DNA of 64,000 bases from Ananas comosus. Lineage: Eukaryota > Streptophyta > Magnoliopsida > Poales > Bromeliaceae. The notes below the pieces were generated by a model. The model did not search any database, was not told the DNA's origin, and saw only the letters and a list, made by a program, of their open reading frames with translations. The stretch is from assembly GCF_001540865.1 (NCBI RefSeq), contig NC_033632.1, forward strand, positions 7,429,332-7,493,331, written 5' to 3'. Both the position numbers and the translations under genes were made by a program. The first letter of the stretch is position 1. Each line of letters opens with the position of its first letter. Below are positions 23,001 to 32,513 of this stretch, piece by piece.

Positions 23001-23761
23001 TCAAACTCTGGAGGATATGTTGCGAGCGTGTGTCATCGACTATAAGGAAAATTGGTGTGATTACCTGCCGATGGCCGAGTTCGCCTACAACAATAGTTAC
23101 CATACTAGTGTAAGATGGCACCGTTCGAAGCTCTTTATGGGCGGAAGTGTCGATCTCCTATACACTGGAGTGATGTGGGTGAACATGCAGAGTTCGGCCC
23201 CGATGTTTTGCGAGAAGCAGAGGAGAAAGTCCGCCTTGCTCGCAGGAGATTGCTCATGGCACAATCGAGACAGAAAAGTTATGCAGATAGGCGCAGTCGA
23301 GACATAGAGTTCGCGGTGGGCGATCGCGTGTTCTTGAAAGTTTCGCGATGCGGGGTGTGAAGCGATTTGGAGTACGGGGAAAGCTAAGTCCCCGGTACAT
23401 CGGACCTTATGAGATATTAGAGCGAGTAGGCACGGTGGCCTATCGGCTTGCCCTGCCGCCGAAGCTCGCCGATGTGCATAATGTATTCCACGTCTCCAAT
23501 CTTCGCAAGTACATCCATGACCCGGAGCACGCGATGTTATATGAACCGCCGGGACTTCAAGAAGACTTGAGCTACGAGGAGTTTCCGATGATGATTATCG
23601 CCCGAGAAGTGCGAAAACTGCGAAATCGAGAAATTCCCTATGTGAAGATACGGTGGAGCAATCATGACGATCACGAAGCCACCAGGGAACTCGAGGAGCT
23701 GATGAAAAAGCATCATCCCCATCTATTTGAGGATCGAGGTAGAAGTTTAAGTTTGAGATGA
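20078..23761 (+). pseudogene. G1 pol: protease, reverse transcriptase, RNase H, integrase, chromodomain-like tail
   Basis: The protease motif FDTGATHSFIS starts near 20228 (catalytic Asp codon 20231-20233). Reverse transcriptase runs from about 20860 (FPEELPGIPLDREIEFVIDL) and includes the catalytic pair in SIDDILIYS (Asp codons 21406-21411). RNase H has [10 protein letters not shown], an [12 protein letters not shown] segment and [10 protein letters not shown] (about 21840-22065). The integrase zinc-binding domain has the H...H...C..C pattern around 22490-22620, and the core has [17 protein letters not shown] and [12 protein letters not shown]. The tail includes LSPRYIGPYEILERVG (binding to DNA ends) and EVRKLRNREIPYVKIRW (chromodomain-like, probable targeting to heterochromatin). 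Stops are at 21034, 21181, 22423 and 22804; frame changes near 20377, 23110 and 23345. Confidence 0.93.
20211..20543 (+). repeat. 166-bp near-duplicate flanking an ambiguous base (N at 20377)
   Basis: 20211-20376 and 20378-20543 are homologous along their length (both start TTCGCTCCAGGGCTAT and end CAGTACA) but differ at a dozen or so sites. The protease motif is thus present twice and the frame changes across the N. An exact period with the N at the joint suggests an assembly join of two different element copies rather than a biological duplication. Confidence 0.85.
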
Positions 23762-23791
23762 GAATTGGATTAGTTTCGAGGACAAAACTCC

Positions 23792-23808
23792 TTTTTAGGA
23801 GGGGAGGA
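23792..23808 (+). promoter_or_regulatory. G1 polypurine tract
   Basis: TTTTTAGGAGGGGAGGA directly abuts the 3' LTR, the expected primer for plus-strand DNA synthesis. Confidence 0.85.
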
Positions 23809-26343
23809 TGTAAGGAAGTGAATTCTCGAAATTCGAGAGTTGTACTTCGTCCAGAATCAACTAATTGTCGAGTGGGTATGCTTCGGAAAAGTCGAAGATG
23901 TCTAAAATCCAAAAAGTGCATTGGAGTTGTAGTCCACGAGAGCAAATAGTGCAAATCTGCACTGCTGCAGATCAGGCTCTCGGGGACCGGTCCCTGGCAT
24001 GAGGGACTGGTTCCCGTAAGCTTGCTGCGTGGGGAAAACCCTCTGCGTACAAGTCTGCTCTCGGGGATCGGTCCCTAGCGGGAGAGACCAATCCACGTAA
24101 GCAGTGTGGAGTCCCAGTTGGCACCGGTCTCCCAGTGGAGGACCGGTTCCCATAGGTATCCTGCGAGAGCGTTGCTCTCGGGGACCGGTCCCTAGCGGGA
24201 GGGACTGGTCCCCGTGTGCGTAGAAGCTGGCTGGGAGCTCCAGCCTGTGGGGGAAGCTCTCGGGGACCGGTCCTCCCATAGAGGGACCGGTCCCCGTGCG
24301 CGAAAACTGCCCAGGCAGAGCAGTTTGAGGAAAGCAAAGTGGAGGGGCTTGGCTGCAATTATGCCATTAGTAAGGGGTATAGTGGGCAAATAACCCTCTC
24401 TCCCTCTCTCATTTTCCCTCCTCACCCTTGTTCTCTCCCTCTTTCTCTCTAGAAAAGAAGAAGAAGAAGAAGGAGAAGAAGAAGAGAAGAAGAAGAAGAA
24501 GGAGAAGAAGAAGAAGGAGGAGGAGAACTTGAACGAGATCCTTACCTTTATCTTCTTCTCTTCCTCTCAACACTATTAGAGCAAGCTCAGGAGGTGAGCT
24601 TCTAAACCCTAACAATGGTAGAAACTAGGGTTGTGGATTTCTAGCTTATTAATTGGGTCAAATGGACCTCAAGCATGATTAATAGATGATTTAAGCTAGA
24701 ATCTAGATTTTTGAGGGAGTGGTTTTGCTATGAGGCAAACCTAGGGCACCTAAATTGGAGTTTTGCTTAATAGAGTGGTTTGATCTCAATTGATGGCATC
24801 TAAACCTAATTGCTAGGTGTCTAAACGCGTGGGCGAAGACGGATTGAGCATTCGTCGAGTCATTGTAATGTTATCGGCAAAACAAGGCTGAACGGGCTTC
24901 GTTTCGACCTAAGCGGCCAAGAGAGCATCGAAGCAAGTGCCGAGGATCATTCTTAGGACCTCTACGACGTAAATCATCTTCGAAAGGTGGGGGGTGTCAT
25001 CCCGAAGCAACCGAACTCCTTATTATGTCTTAGAACATATGAAATTTCATCTCTTGCATATGCATTGTAGGATTGCATTGTAATACCTTTTCCTTATGCT
25101 TTCTAAATAATAACCTAGTGTGAGTTAAATACTTGGTAAATTAGATAGGTAAGGATTGGGTCGGAATATTGAATCTTATAGTGCTAAAAGAAAGAGATGA
25201 ACTCGATGATGACTAGTGATATTACGAGTGGCATATAAATGATATGTGAACAAAACGAGTGGCATCTAATGTAGTGTATTTTGACACTAGTGGTACGTGA
25301 ACATAGGGATAGGAGGATTTCCTAGTGAACGACTCGTGAACAAAGAACTTAGTATAGCTAAGCACATATGCATGATTGTCAGAATAGTTGAGTTCCGAGA
25401 GAATTGTTGGCGCTAGTTCGTAGGTTGTCCTCAAGTGGAGAGGATAGATCAAGCTCACGGTCTGTTATTCGGGTGGTATAGCCATCCATGTCGTCGAGTA
25501 CTTCGGAGTGTCGGGCAATCGGGACAGAGTTGATGTCCGCAGACAATCCCGGGTTTGAGAGCGAGTTGAGTCTCCCTACCCAACGGGATGAAGATGTGAG
25601 TCGAGGGCGGCCCCAAGGGATTCGCCATGGATTGGGTAAATAAAAGAATAAACCGTCGTTGAATATGGTTGAATTGGACATAGTAGCATGATAGTAAACC
25701 TTTACTAAATGATGCATGCATTCATATCCCTGATTATGGGCATAGTAGCATAGCTTTCCTATTATGTCATTTACTATTTTAGATACATATCTTTCTATCT
25801 ATTTGTTGTTACTTTGCCCACTTGGACCTAGTGGGAAGATCGGCAGAGTCGGCGGCCGAGCCCACTGGGAACTATGGAAGATAGTTCTCACCCTACTTCA
25901 TTTCAGGGTCGAGTGCGGGCACGCCGGGCGAGGATTGCGGCAAAGTCATTGCGCCCGAGCAGTAGTATAGTAGCTTCCTTTATGCATTAGAGTACTATTT
26001 TGTACCTAGATGCTTTATGTTTTTGGAAGAGCTAATGATGTAATTGAGATGAACATGTATTCATTTTGGAAAGGATGTAATTATAAAAAGAATGCAAATA
26101 TGATGTAATAAGTAGTAGATCTCTCTTTATTTCACTTGTATTACTTGTGGATTACTTGCTCTTAGTTGTAGGCACTAGTTGTGCCCTTCGTTGATTGTGT
26201 ACTTATAGAATTTAAATTTCTGGGTAAATTCTTGTACTCGATCTGTTGTTGAGCCTTGGGCGGACAGGGGAGGTGCTATCCGTTCGGCGTCTGTTCAACG
26301 CGCCCGAATCGGACCAAATTGGTGGCGGTCTGAGGGAGTGATA
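23809..26343 (+). repeat. G1 3' LTR
   Basis: It starts TGTAAGGAAGTG like the 5' copy and ends GGGAGTGATA. The palindrome array is at about 23983-24300, the conserved stem-loop at 25867-25889 (GGGAACTAT / ATAGTTCTC), and the U5 hairpin near 26278-26314, where one inner-stem base has mutated. The AGAGCACAAGG that follows belongs to the C1 primer-binding site and leader. Confidence 0.9.
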
Positions 26344-26414
26344 GTATCAGAGCACAAGGTTACCGATTTGTGGAAGAGATCGACGGAGATGGCCATGAAA
26401 TTCGAAATCGAGAA

Positions 26415-28277
26415 TGTCACGCCTCGGATATCACGTTCCCCGGGCCCGCCGACAAATCCGCTGTATACAAAGGAATTTTCCCTGTATAGGAAGCGAAGCT
26501 GTAACTGTACCTATAAAAATACAACACTACAACTAGTAGTATAGAGCTGCTAGGGAAAAAAAACATGCATATATAATAAAAATGGATCAGTACATACACA
26601 GTATCCTGGTACAAAAACACTCGCTCCAGTGAGGTATAACATCCGTATGTAATGAACCAAAAACTACAACTACCTGGTACTCCACTAGCTCTGGCTTGTT
26701 TGGTAGGGTTTTAACTCGCGATGCTCTTGCCACGATTAGGATCAGCAGCAGCCGACGACGATGGCTCTGCAAAATGAAAAAGAAGAACAGGGCGTGAGAA
26801 CTACTGTATAAACAAGTAGTTCTCAGTGGGTGCCGCCCTCAACAAGGTCGGTCCACCCACTAAGTCTACAGAAGGGAGCAAGAATAGTAGAAAATGCTGG
26901 AAGAAAATCTACAGCTACAAAGCACTACACTATCATGCTCTACTCTAACCAACTGTAGTAAATGTCAATTCTGACCCAATCCAACTGGGACTGTAAGCCT
27001 ACCCGTCCCTGGGACTTTGAACACACCTGTCCCGCCCAGTTGCGACTATATAGCTACCTTCACACTAATCGGTCCGTGGAGAGCAAGTCCAACCTGCACG
27101 AACGACACCAACGCGAAAGCACAACGCCCGTCTCCGGAGTGGCACTCGTGGGAGCTACCCAACCGAGTATGCAGCGTATCTCTGATGAGCTCAATCAGGC
27201 TCTCATAAGCCAAAGTCAAGCAATAGGGTCTAACCGGTCTAACAACCAACAGGTCACGTGCCTTCAGCACAATCTGACGCCAAAACGGCGATAGGGGTCC
27301 ACCGTCAACCCCGACGGCCCCCAACAGTCAGGAACAGTCTGAACACTATTGTAAAAATACACTCGGCATCTCAGCGTGAGCGTAACTGAAATCTAAACTA
27401 CCTGGGGTATCCACCACACTGATACTGCAGTGATACAAAATAACAACGGCTTCTAAAGCTAAATCAGGTAGTTTAAGCATATGACAGGTCATAATCGTTG
27501 TTTTCTCCTAAGTCAAATTCCAGTCCAACATGTGCTAATAGATACATGCAACGAGGAAGCTCCAATTCAGATTTTACACGGAATATGCCAAAATTCATGA
27601 ACTGAGCAAAATCTATCAACACAACAATACATGTCGACCAACTACATACTTAGAAGACAAACCGACATTTAATCCACCTCGATAGCTAATCCCAATCCGG
27701 CGCGACGTCGAGAATGGCGGAATCGCACCCTCGCCCGACCTCCTCACGATGCTACGACGACGAAGACACGCTCGAACGGCACCGCGGCGCGACGTCGGCG
27801 AAACTCGAACTCCACCCGAGCTTTTCCTTGCTCGGCCGATGCTAGAGAGAGAGGAGAAGAAACAAGTAGAATACTCTCTCTCAGCCTCTCTACACATGTA
27901 AATAGTGAAAGGGTGGAGTGGTGACACGTACGAGGCACGAAATTACCAAAAAGCCCCTTACCTACTCGGTGTACCGGTACACGGGCAAATGTACCTGTAC
28001 AAATAGCAACCTGAGAGCAGCTGCGTAAAATTTGTCGAAGTGTACCGATACACCCCTGATGTTGTACCGGTACAGAAAGTGTACCGGTACGCCTTGATGG
28101 TTGTACCGGTACAACAAGCAGAAAATCTGCTGTTTGTAGATTCCAATGCCAAGTCCTGCTCCCGCGTCCCCGTTGAGTCCGTTTTGCGTCTATTTCGCGC
28201 CAACGTGACTCGGACTTGTCCCGACACTCTCCAGAGCTGTCGACAAGCCTCTCCTGCTGAACACCAGGGATACCACA
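26415..28277 (-). mobile_element. B1: antisense solo LTR (family B) in C1 gag
   Basis: TSD GAGAA at 26410-26414 and 28278-28282. On the plus strand it starts TGTCACGCCTCGG and ends CCAGGGATACCACA, the reverse of a TGTGGTATCCCTGG start. At 1863 bp it equals the net size of the B5 LTR. The conserved stem-loop is at 26796-26824 (GAGAACTACT / AGTAGTTCTC); the palindrome array is at 27971-28112. Confidence 0.9.
27971..28112 (-). promoter_or_regulatory. Paired-palindrome array of LTR B1
   Basis: Six decamers start at 27971 (GTACCGGTAC), 27991 (GTACCTGTAC), 28042 (GTACCGATAC), 28064, 28081 and 28103 (all GTACCGGTAC). The CATGTAAATAG near 27895 sits where the TATA-like element of other B LTRs lies, about 70 bp from the array. 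Confidence 0.82.
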
Positions 28278-29090
28278 GAGAAGTTTGACGGCAAGAACAA
28301 TTTCAGATTATGGCAGAATAAAGTACGGGCGATCCATGTACAACAAGAGTTAGATGAGACGTTGAACGGGAAGGAGGCAAAGCCGGCGGAGGTCACGGAT
28401 GTGGCATGAACGAAGATGGAGCGGAAGGCATTGAGCATGCTTCATTTATCATTAGCAGATGAGGTTCTTTACAACATAGCCAATGAAACAACATTGGCGA
28501 AGTTGTGGAAGAAATTGGAAGATCTGTATATGACCAAATCTGTAACAAACAGGTTGTATTTGAAGCAGCGACTGTTTATGCTGCGGATGCAAGAACCTGC
28601 GAGCCTACCTGAGCACTTAAACTAGTTCAACAAGATGGTGGCCTAGTTGACTAGCATCGGAGTCAATCTGGATGACGAGGATAAGGCGCTGATTTTACTA
28701 TTTTCGCTACTAGTAACATATGAGCATCCGGTGACCACGTTGTTTTATGGCAAGAAGACCATAAGCGTGGAGGCGGTCACGTCGGCGCTTCTCTCGAATG
28801 AGATGCGGAAGATGACTCAAGAGTCTGACACGCAAAGTCAGGATGTAGGACTGGTAGTGAGTGCGAAGAAAAAGGCGACAATATCGGCGACCGGAGATCG
28901 ACAGAAGAAGCCGCTATCTGAGGTGGAGTGCTTCTACTGTCACAGGAAAGGGCATATCAAGCGCAATTGTTGAAAACTTCAGGATAATATGAAGGAGTTA
29001 AAGCGATAGAAGGAGAAAACTGTTGTGAACCAGGATGAGACAGTATCAGCGACGGCGTAGGCGGCAGAGTCGGAGACAATTGATTTTGAT

Positions 29091-29644
29091 GTGCTATATG
29101 CGCCAACCGAAGGTGCGAAAATTTCGGATGATGCTTGGGTACTCAATTCGGCGTGTTCTTTTCACGTCTGTCCGGAGAAAAAGTCTTTTGCCACCTATAA
29201 GGCAATTAAGGGTGGGAAGGCTCTGATGGTGAATGGGACGGCGTGCAAAGTTTTAGGAGTCGGCACGGTGAAGATCCGAATTCACGATGGGGTCGTCAGG
29301 ACGCTGATGGGTCTGCGGCACGTTCTTGATTTGAAGCGGAATTTGATTTCGTTAGGTGCGTTGGACTAGAAGGGTAGCGATTTTTCAGCTTTAGGTGGAG
29401 CAATGAGGGTCCGAAAGCGAGATCGGGTCGTGTGCTAGGTGAACAAGCGTGAGAACTTATACGTTTTGAACGGATGCACAGTAAGAACGAAAGCGAAGAC
29501 AGTTTGGGTTCCAAAAGTTCGCAGAGGTGCAGTCGCTTGAGGCGGAGCGGCGGATGTGGCGATAACAAGCGAAAAAGACAAGCTCAAGGTGGAGCTTGCA
29601 TGGTGAGCTCGATGCAAGACTAGAAATCCAACCAAGGTGGAGAA
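29091..29644 (+). pseudogene. C1 protease / gag-pre-integrase remnant and deletion joint
   Basis: WVLNSACSFHVC is the copia protease active site, but the catalytic Asp of the usual LDSxxS motif is Asn here. GLRHVLDLKRNLISLGALD is the classic gag-pre-integrase boundary. After the stop ending at 29369, a short recognisable piece follows (GGAMRVRKRDRVV, NLYVLNGCTV) and then unrelated sequence up to the purine-rich AGGTGGAGA before the 3' LTR. Integrase core, reverse transcriptase and RNase H are all missing, so the joint is a large internal deletion. Confidence 0.82.
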
Positions 29645-30328
29645 TGTTAGGATTTGGTTAAATTTGTAGTTTATTTTCTAGTTAGATAAGAATTAATATT
29701 TAAATATGTTTGAGATAAATTAAGATTTAAATATTAATTAGAGTATGAATCTAACTAGATTAGGATAAATATTTAAATCTATTGAAGATAAATTAATTAA
29801 TATTTAAATATTTATTGGAGTAGGAATCCTAAATATACTAGGATTGGGGTACGTTTTGGTAGAGCTATATAAATAGCTCTTGATGGGATGCTTGGAGAGA
29901 GTACCGTGAGAGAGAGTGCCTTCTTGGGTGAAATCGTACCAGGAGAGAGAAAGTCATGGTTGAGTGCAGCTAGTCCACAGGTGCACGTGAAAAATTGTCT
30001 TCTTTGTGGGTTTATAGAAGACGAGAGAAGAGTAGGAGAGATCAAAAAGAGGGCTCGAGTTGTAGCTACTCTGTTGCAGAAGAGGATTCAGGTGTATTCT
30101 TCTATTATTTAATGAATCTTATTTTACCTGCATATTTTTCTATTTTGGTTTTTTCTCTCTTTTATGATTGTATCTGATTTTGCTGAGAAGATGAGTTATG
30201 GTTAAAACCCGATCCGACGCTTCCATTGCGGAATCCCAACAATTGATACCGGATCAACAACAGTCGGTATCGGAGTGGATTGCGAATTCTCAAAATCTAG
30301 TACTGGGGCAAATACCGGATTCTCAATA
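29645..30328 (+). repeat. C1 3' LTR
   Basis: 684 bp from TGTTAGGATTTGG to TCTCAATA, preceded by the polypurine-like AGGTGGAGAA and followed by the TSD GTATT. TATA box TATATAAATAG at 29866-29876. Near the end, related segments (AATTGATAC and CAGTCGGTATC) repeat, giving several PBS-like GGTATC copies. Confidence 0.88.
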
Positions 30329-30333
30329 GTATT

Positions 30334-30854
30334 TGTCTTTTCTTGCAAAAAAGAACATCAGTAATGCCAAACAATGCTTTGCAGTTTGTTACACTATTAA
30401 CCTTTCCTCTAATTTCTAGCATATTGGACAACAAACGTATACTAAGGGCTTGTTTTGTTCGAAGTCGGAATCGGAATCAGAATCGAAATCGAAATAAGCT
30501 GGAATCAGAATCGGATTGACTCATTACCTAATTCTATTTGGTTCATCACCTGAATCGGAATTGGAATCGGAATAAATCATTCCCATTATCGGTGTTTGGT
30601 TTAGGTAGATATAAAAAACGTAATCAAATTAATATACTAACTTTATCTTTATAATATATTAATTTAAATTCAAATTGAAAATTAAATATTAAAAATTTAC
30701 ATCAAAATTTTGAAATAATGTCAAAACTTTATATATATATATATTTTTTAAAGAAATTAAACTTTGAAGATGAGTGGATAATTCAAAATATAAAACTAAA
30801 TTTTGATTTATTCAAATTCAAACTTTAAATTATAATTTGAATCCATAAATTTAA
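30334..30854. other. Host DNA with a truncated MITE-like start
   Basis: No gene. GGGCTTGTTTTGTTCGAAG at about 30446 with GGAATCGGAATC repeats looks like one end of a MITE. No matching right end is found before LTR B2 begins. Confidence 0.45.
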
Positions 30855-31008
30855 TGTAGTGTCCCGGGGGTTTGGTATCGGATTGGTTTCAGTATTAGCG
30901 ATTGGTCGACACATCTGTAGAATGTCGGACGGAATCGGAGTTATTTTTGCCCAAATTGGATGCAAAAACGGACTCGGTGCACTCAAATAAGAAAAACTGG
31001 AGTTTTGC

Positions 31009-31285
31009 CAGTTTCGGGCACCGAGAATATGGTTTGGGTCGCCGAGAACTTGAGTGCTGAACTGAGCTGAAACTTGAAGCCAATTCGGATCCTGTTTTCG
31101 GGCGCCCAGAAGTGGGCCCGAATGATTTTTTTGGGAATATCGTTTGCGTTGACACGTGTATGGTGGTAGGTGAGGTACGTCGGATCACGTTAGGGGCACA
31201 TCAGACCACAGGCGGAGGAATCGATAAGGGAGCTTTGTATGTCCTGGAGGTTTCGGACGCCCAGAAGTGGGTTTCGAGCGCCCGA
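31009..31285 (+). promoter_or_regulatory. Paired-palindrome array of LTR B2 (CGGGCGCCCG type)
   Basis: Pairs: TCGGGCACCGA (about 31011) with TGGGTCGCCGA (about 31034); TTCGGGCGCCCAGA (about 31098) with AGTGGGCCCGAA (about 31111); TTCGGACGCCC (31251) with TTCGAGCGCCCGAA (31272-31285). The array ends 74 bp before the TATA box. Confidence 0.72.
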
Positions 31286-31358
31286 AAGTGCAGAATTCTG
31301 CAGGGACAGCAGGTTAGTGTTTCTTATTCTTGGGGCTTATTAGACCATCCCACCTCCT

Positions 31359-31366
31359 TATAAAAG
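31359..31366 (+). promoter_or_regulatory. TATA box of LTR B2
   Basis: TATAAAAG, 74 bp downstream of the last palindrome. Confidence 0.7.
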
Positions 31367-32513
31367 CACAAGGTCGATCCCCTGAGATGATTTTTCACCC
31401 TCTTTCACAGTGGAGCCTCGAATTTGCATTTTAGCCCTCCAAATTCTCCAATTTACACAATTCCACCTTGAGGAATGCAGTTTCTGTAGATTTCCAGCAG
31501 CGACCTTCGGCGTTTTGACACGTGTGCGACGTAGGGAGCTCCGATTGCTGCGAAACTTGGTTTGGTGGTTAGTAGACTTCTTGGAGTTTTCATGGAGCCT
31601 ATTTTGACAGCATTTGATTGAGGTTTGTAAGGTCAATTTGGTATTTTTCTGAGCTGCTATTATGCTTGAGCTGAATTGAAGTTTTTATGGTTTTCTTGGA
31701 TCAACTTTTAGAAGGAGCTGGATTTTCAACCTGAGATTATTGTTCCATCATTCTCCACTCGTTTTGGGACCTTCCTTCATCTGGTTTGAGCATTAGAAGG
31801 TGAGTTTGACATTGAGATTATGGTGAAATTAAGCTTAAGTGCTAAAATTATGGGTTTTGATGGAATTTTTGGGTTTTTGTGCTTTGATCCTTAGAGAGGC
31901 TAGTTGCTGAGTTGTTGCTAGTCTTGGAAGGGTTTCTTTTAGCGTTTTCTTGCTGTTGTCGAGCTCGCACTAGAGGGGGGGTTAATGATATGCTTACCGG
32001 ATTCTACAGTTTTCCTCCTAAGATTAGTTGATGTCAGCATGTATTATTTTTAGTCTTTGTATGTCATGTTATTTTAGCTCAAATTCATTGATTTGCTTGC
32101 TTATTGAAATCTAAATTTGGAGCATAAAGTAGTGATTTAGATAAAGTATACCTATTGGACTTGGAATTGACTTAGGAGAAAACTATCGATTCTACACCAT
32201 CATTTTCTGAAACTACCAGATTTAGCTCTAGGAGCCGTAGTTTGTTTGTATTGCCGTAGTTTGTGGGTGGTGGATATCCAGAATAGTGTAGAATGCATTT
32301 ACGCTCGTGCTGGGATGCCGAGTTTATTTTTATAGTAGTATATAGTCTGTTTTGGACTCTCGGGTGCCATTGTGGTTGACGGTGGATTCAGTTTGCAATT
32401 TTTGCATCGTATTGTGCTGAGAGCATATTTATTATGGTTATAGATCAGTTAGACCCTTCTGTTTTGACTATAGCCTGTGAGCGCCTAAATGAACTTCGCA
32501 AAGACACTTATAA

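Larger units (their letters stand above)
16003..26343 (+). mobile_element. G1: complete but degenerate Ty3/gypsy chromovirus (Del/Tekay type)
   Basis: Both LTRs are present (2528 and 2535 bp), with TSD GTATC at 15998-16002 and 26344-26348. Order: LTR, PBS, gag, protease, reverse transcriptase, RNase H, integrase, chromodomain-like tail, polypurine tract, LTR. RT before integrase defines the gypsy superfamily, and the tail around EVRKLRNREIPYVKIRW places it with chromoviruses of the Del/Tekay kind. By eye the LTRs differ at roughly 5% of sites over the first 270 bp, so it is not recent. At least five frameshifts and several in-frame stops make it non-functional. Confidence 0.92.
26389..28973 (+). 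pseudogene. C1 gag (Ty1/copia, UBN2-type), split by B1
   Basis: Nucleocapsid-containing gag of the copia element. Start ATG 26389 gives MAMKFEIE, which rejoins in frame at 28283 as KFDGKNNFRLW once B1 and its GAGAA duplication are removed. The UBN2-type body follows (RKALSMLHLSLADEVLYNI, KLWKKLEDLYMTKSV, LKQRLFMLRMQE), with one CCHC knuckle CFYCHRKGHIKRNC ending near 28970. In-frame stops occur near 28408, at 28623 and at 28971, so this copy makes no full protein. The length is close to a normal copia gag. Confidence 0.88.
5392..30328 (+). mobile_element. C1: non-autonomous Ty1/copia element (gag-only), opened by three nested insertions
   Basis: The boundaries rest on a perfect 5-bp TSD, GTATT at 5387-5391 and 30329-30333. 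The order is 5' LTR, PBS, gag, protease / gag-pre-integrase remnant, polypurine tract, 3' LTR. Removing the insertions 5854-15765, 16003-26348 and 26415-28282 leaves about 2.8 kb. Integrase, reverse transcriptase and RNase H are absent: the reading runs from the gag-pre-integrase region straight to the 3' end before the PPT. It therefore resembles the known class of gag-bearing miniature LTR elements that depend on partner elements for polymerase. LTRs of about 690 and 684 bp with several differences, plus nested insertions up to three further levels, make it the oldest unit in this half of the window. Confidence 0.88.

Noticed and set aside
26344..26360. PBS-like sequence after the G1 3' LTR, suggesting a tandem G1 array
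   Set aside because: It is the displaced half of the C1 primer-binding site; the GTATC duplication and the C1 gag start that follow explain it fully.
27958..28288. Open frames with repeated VPVQ / YRYT peptides (also at 13205, 39610, 51799, 63055)
   Set aside because: They are translations of the GTACCGGTAC palindromes in LTRs, in whichever frame is open; no start context, domain or conservation as protein.
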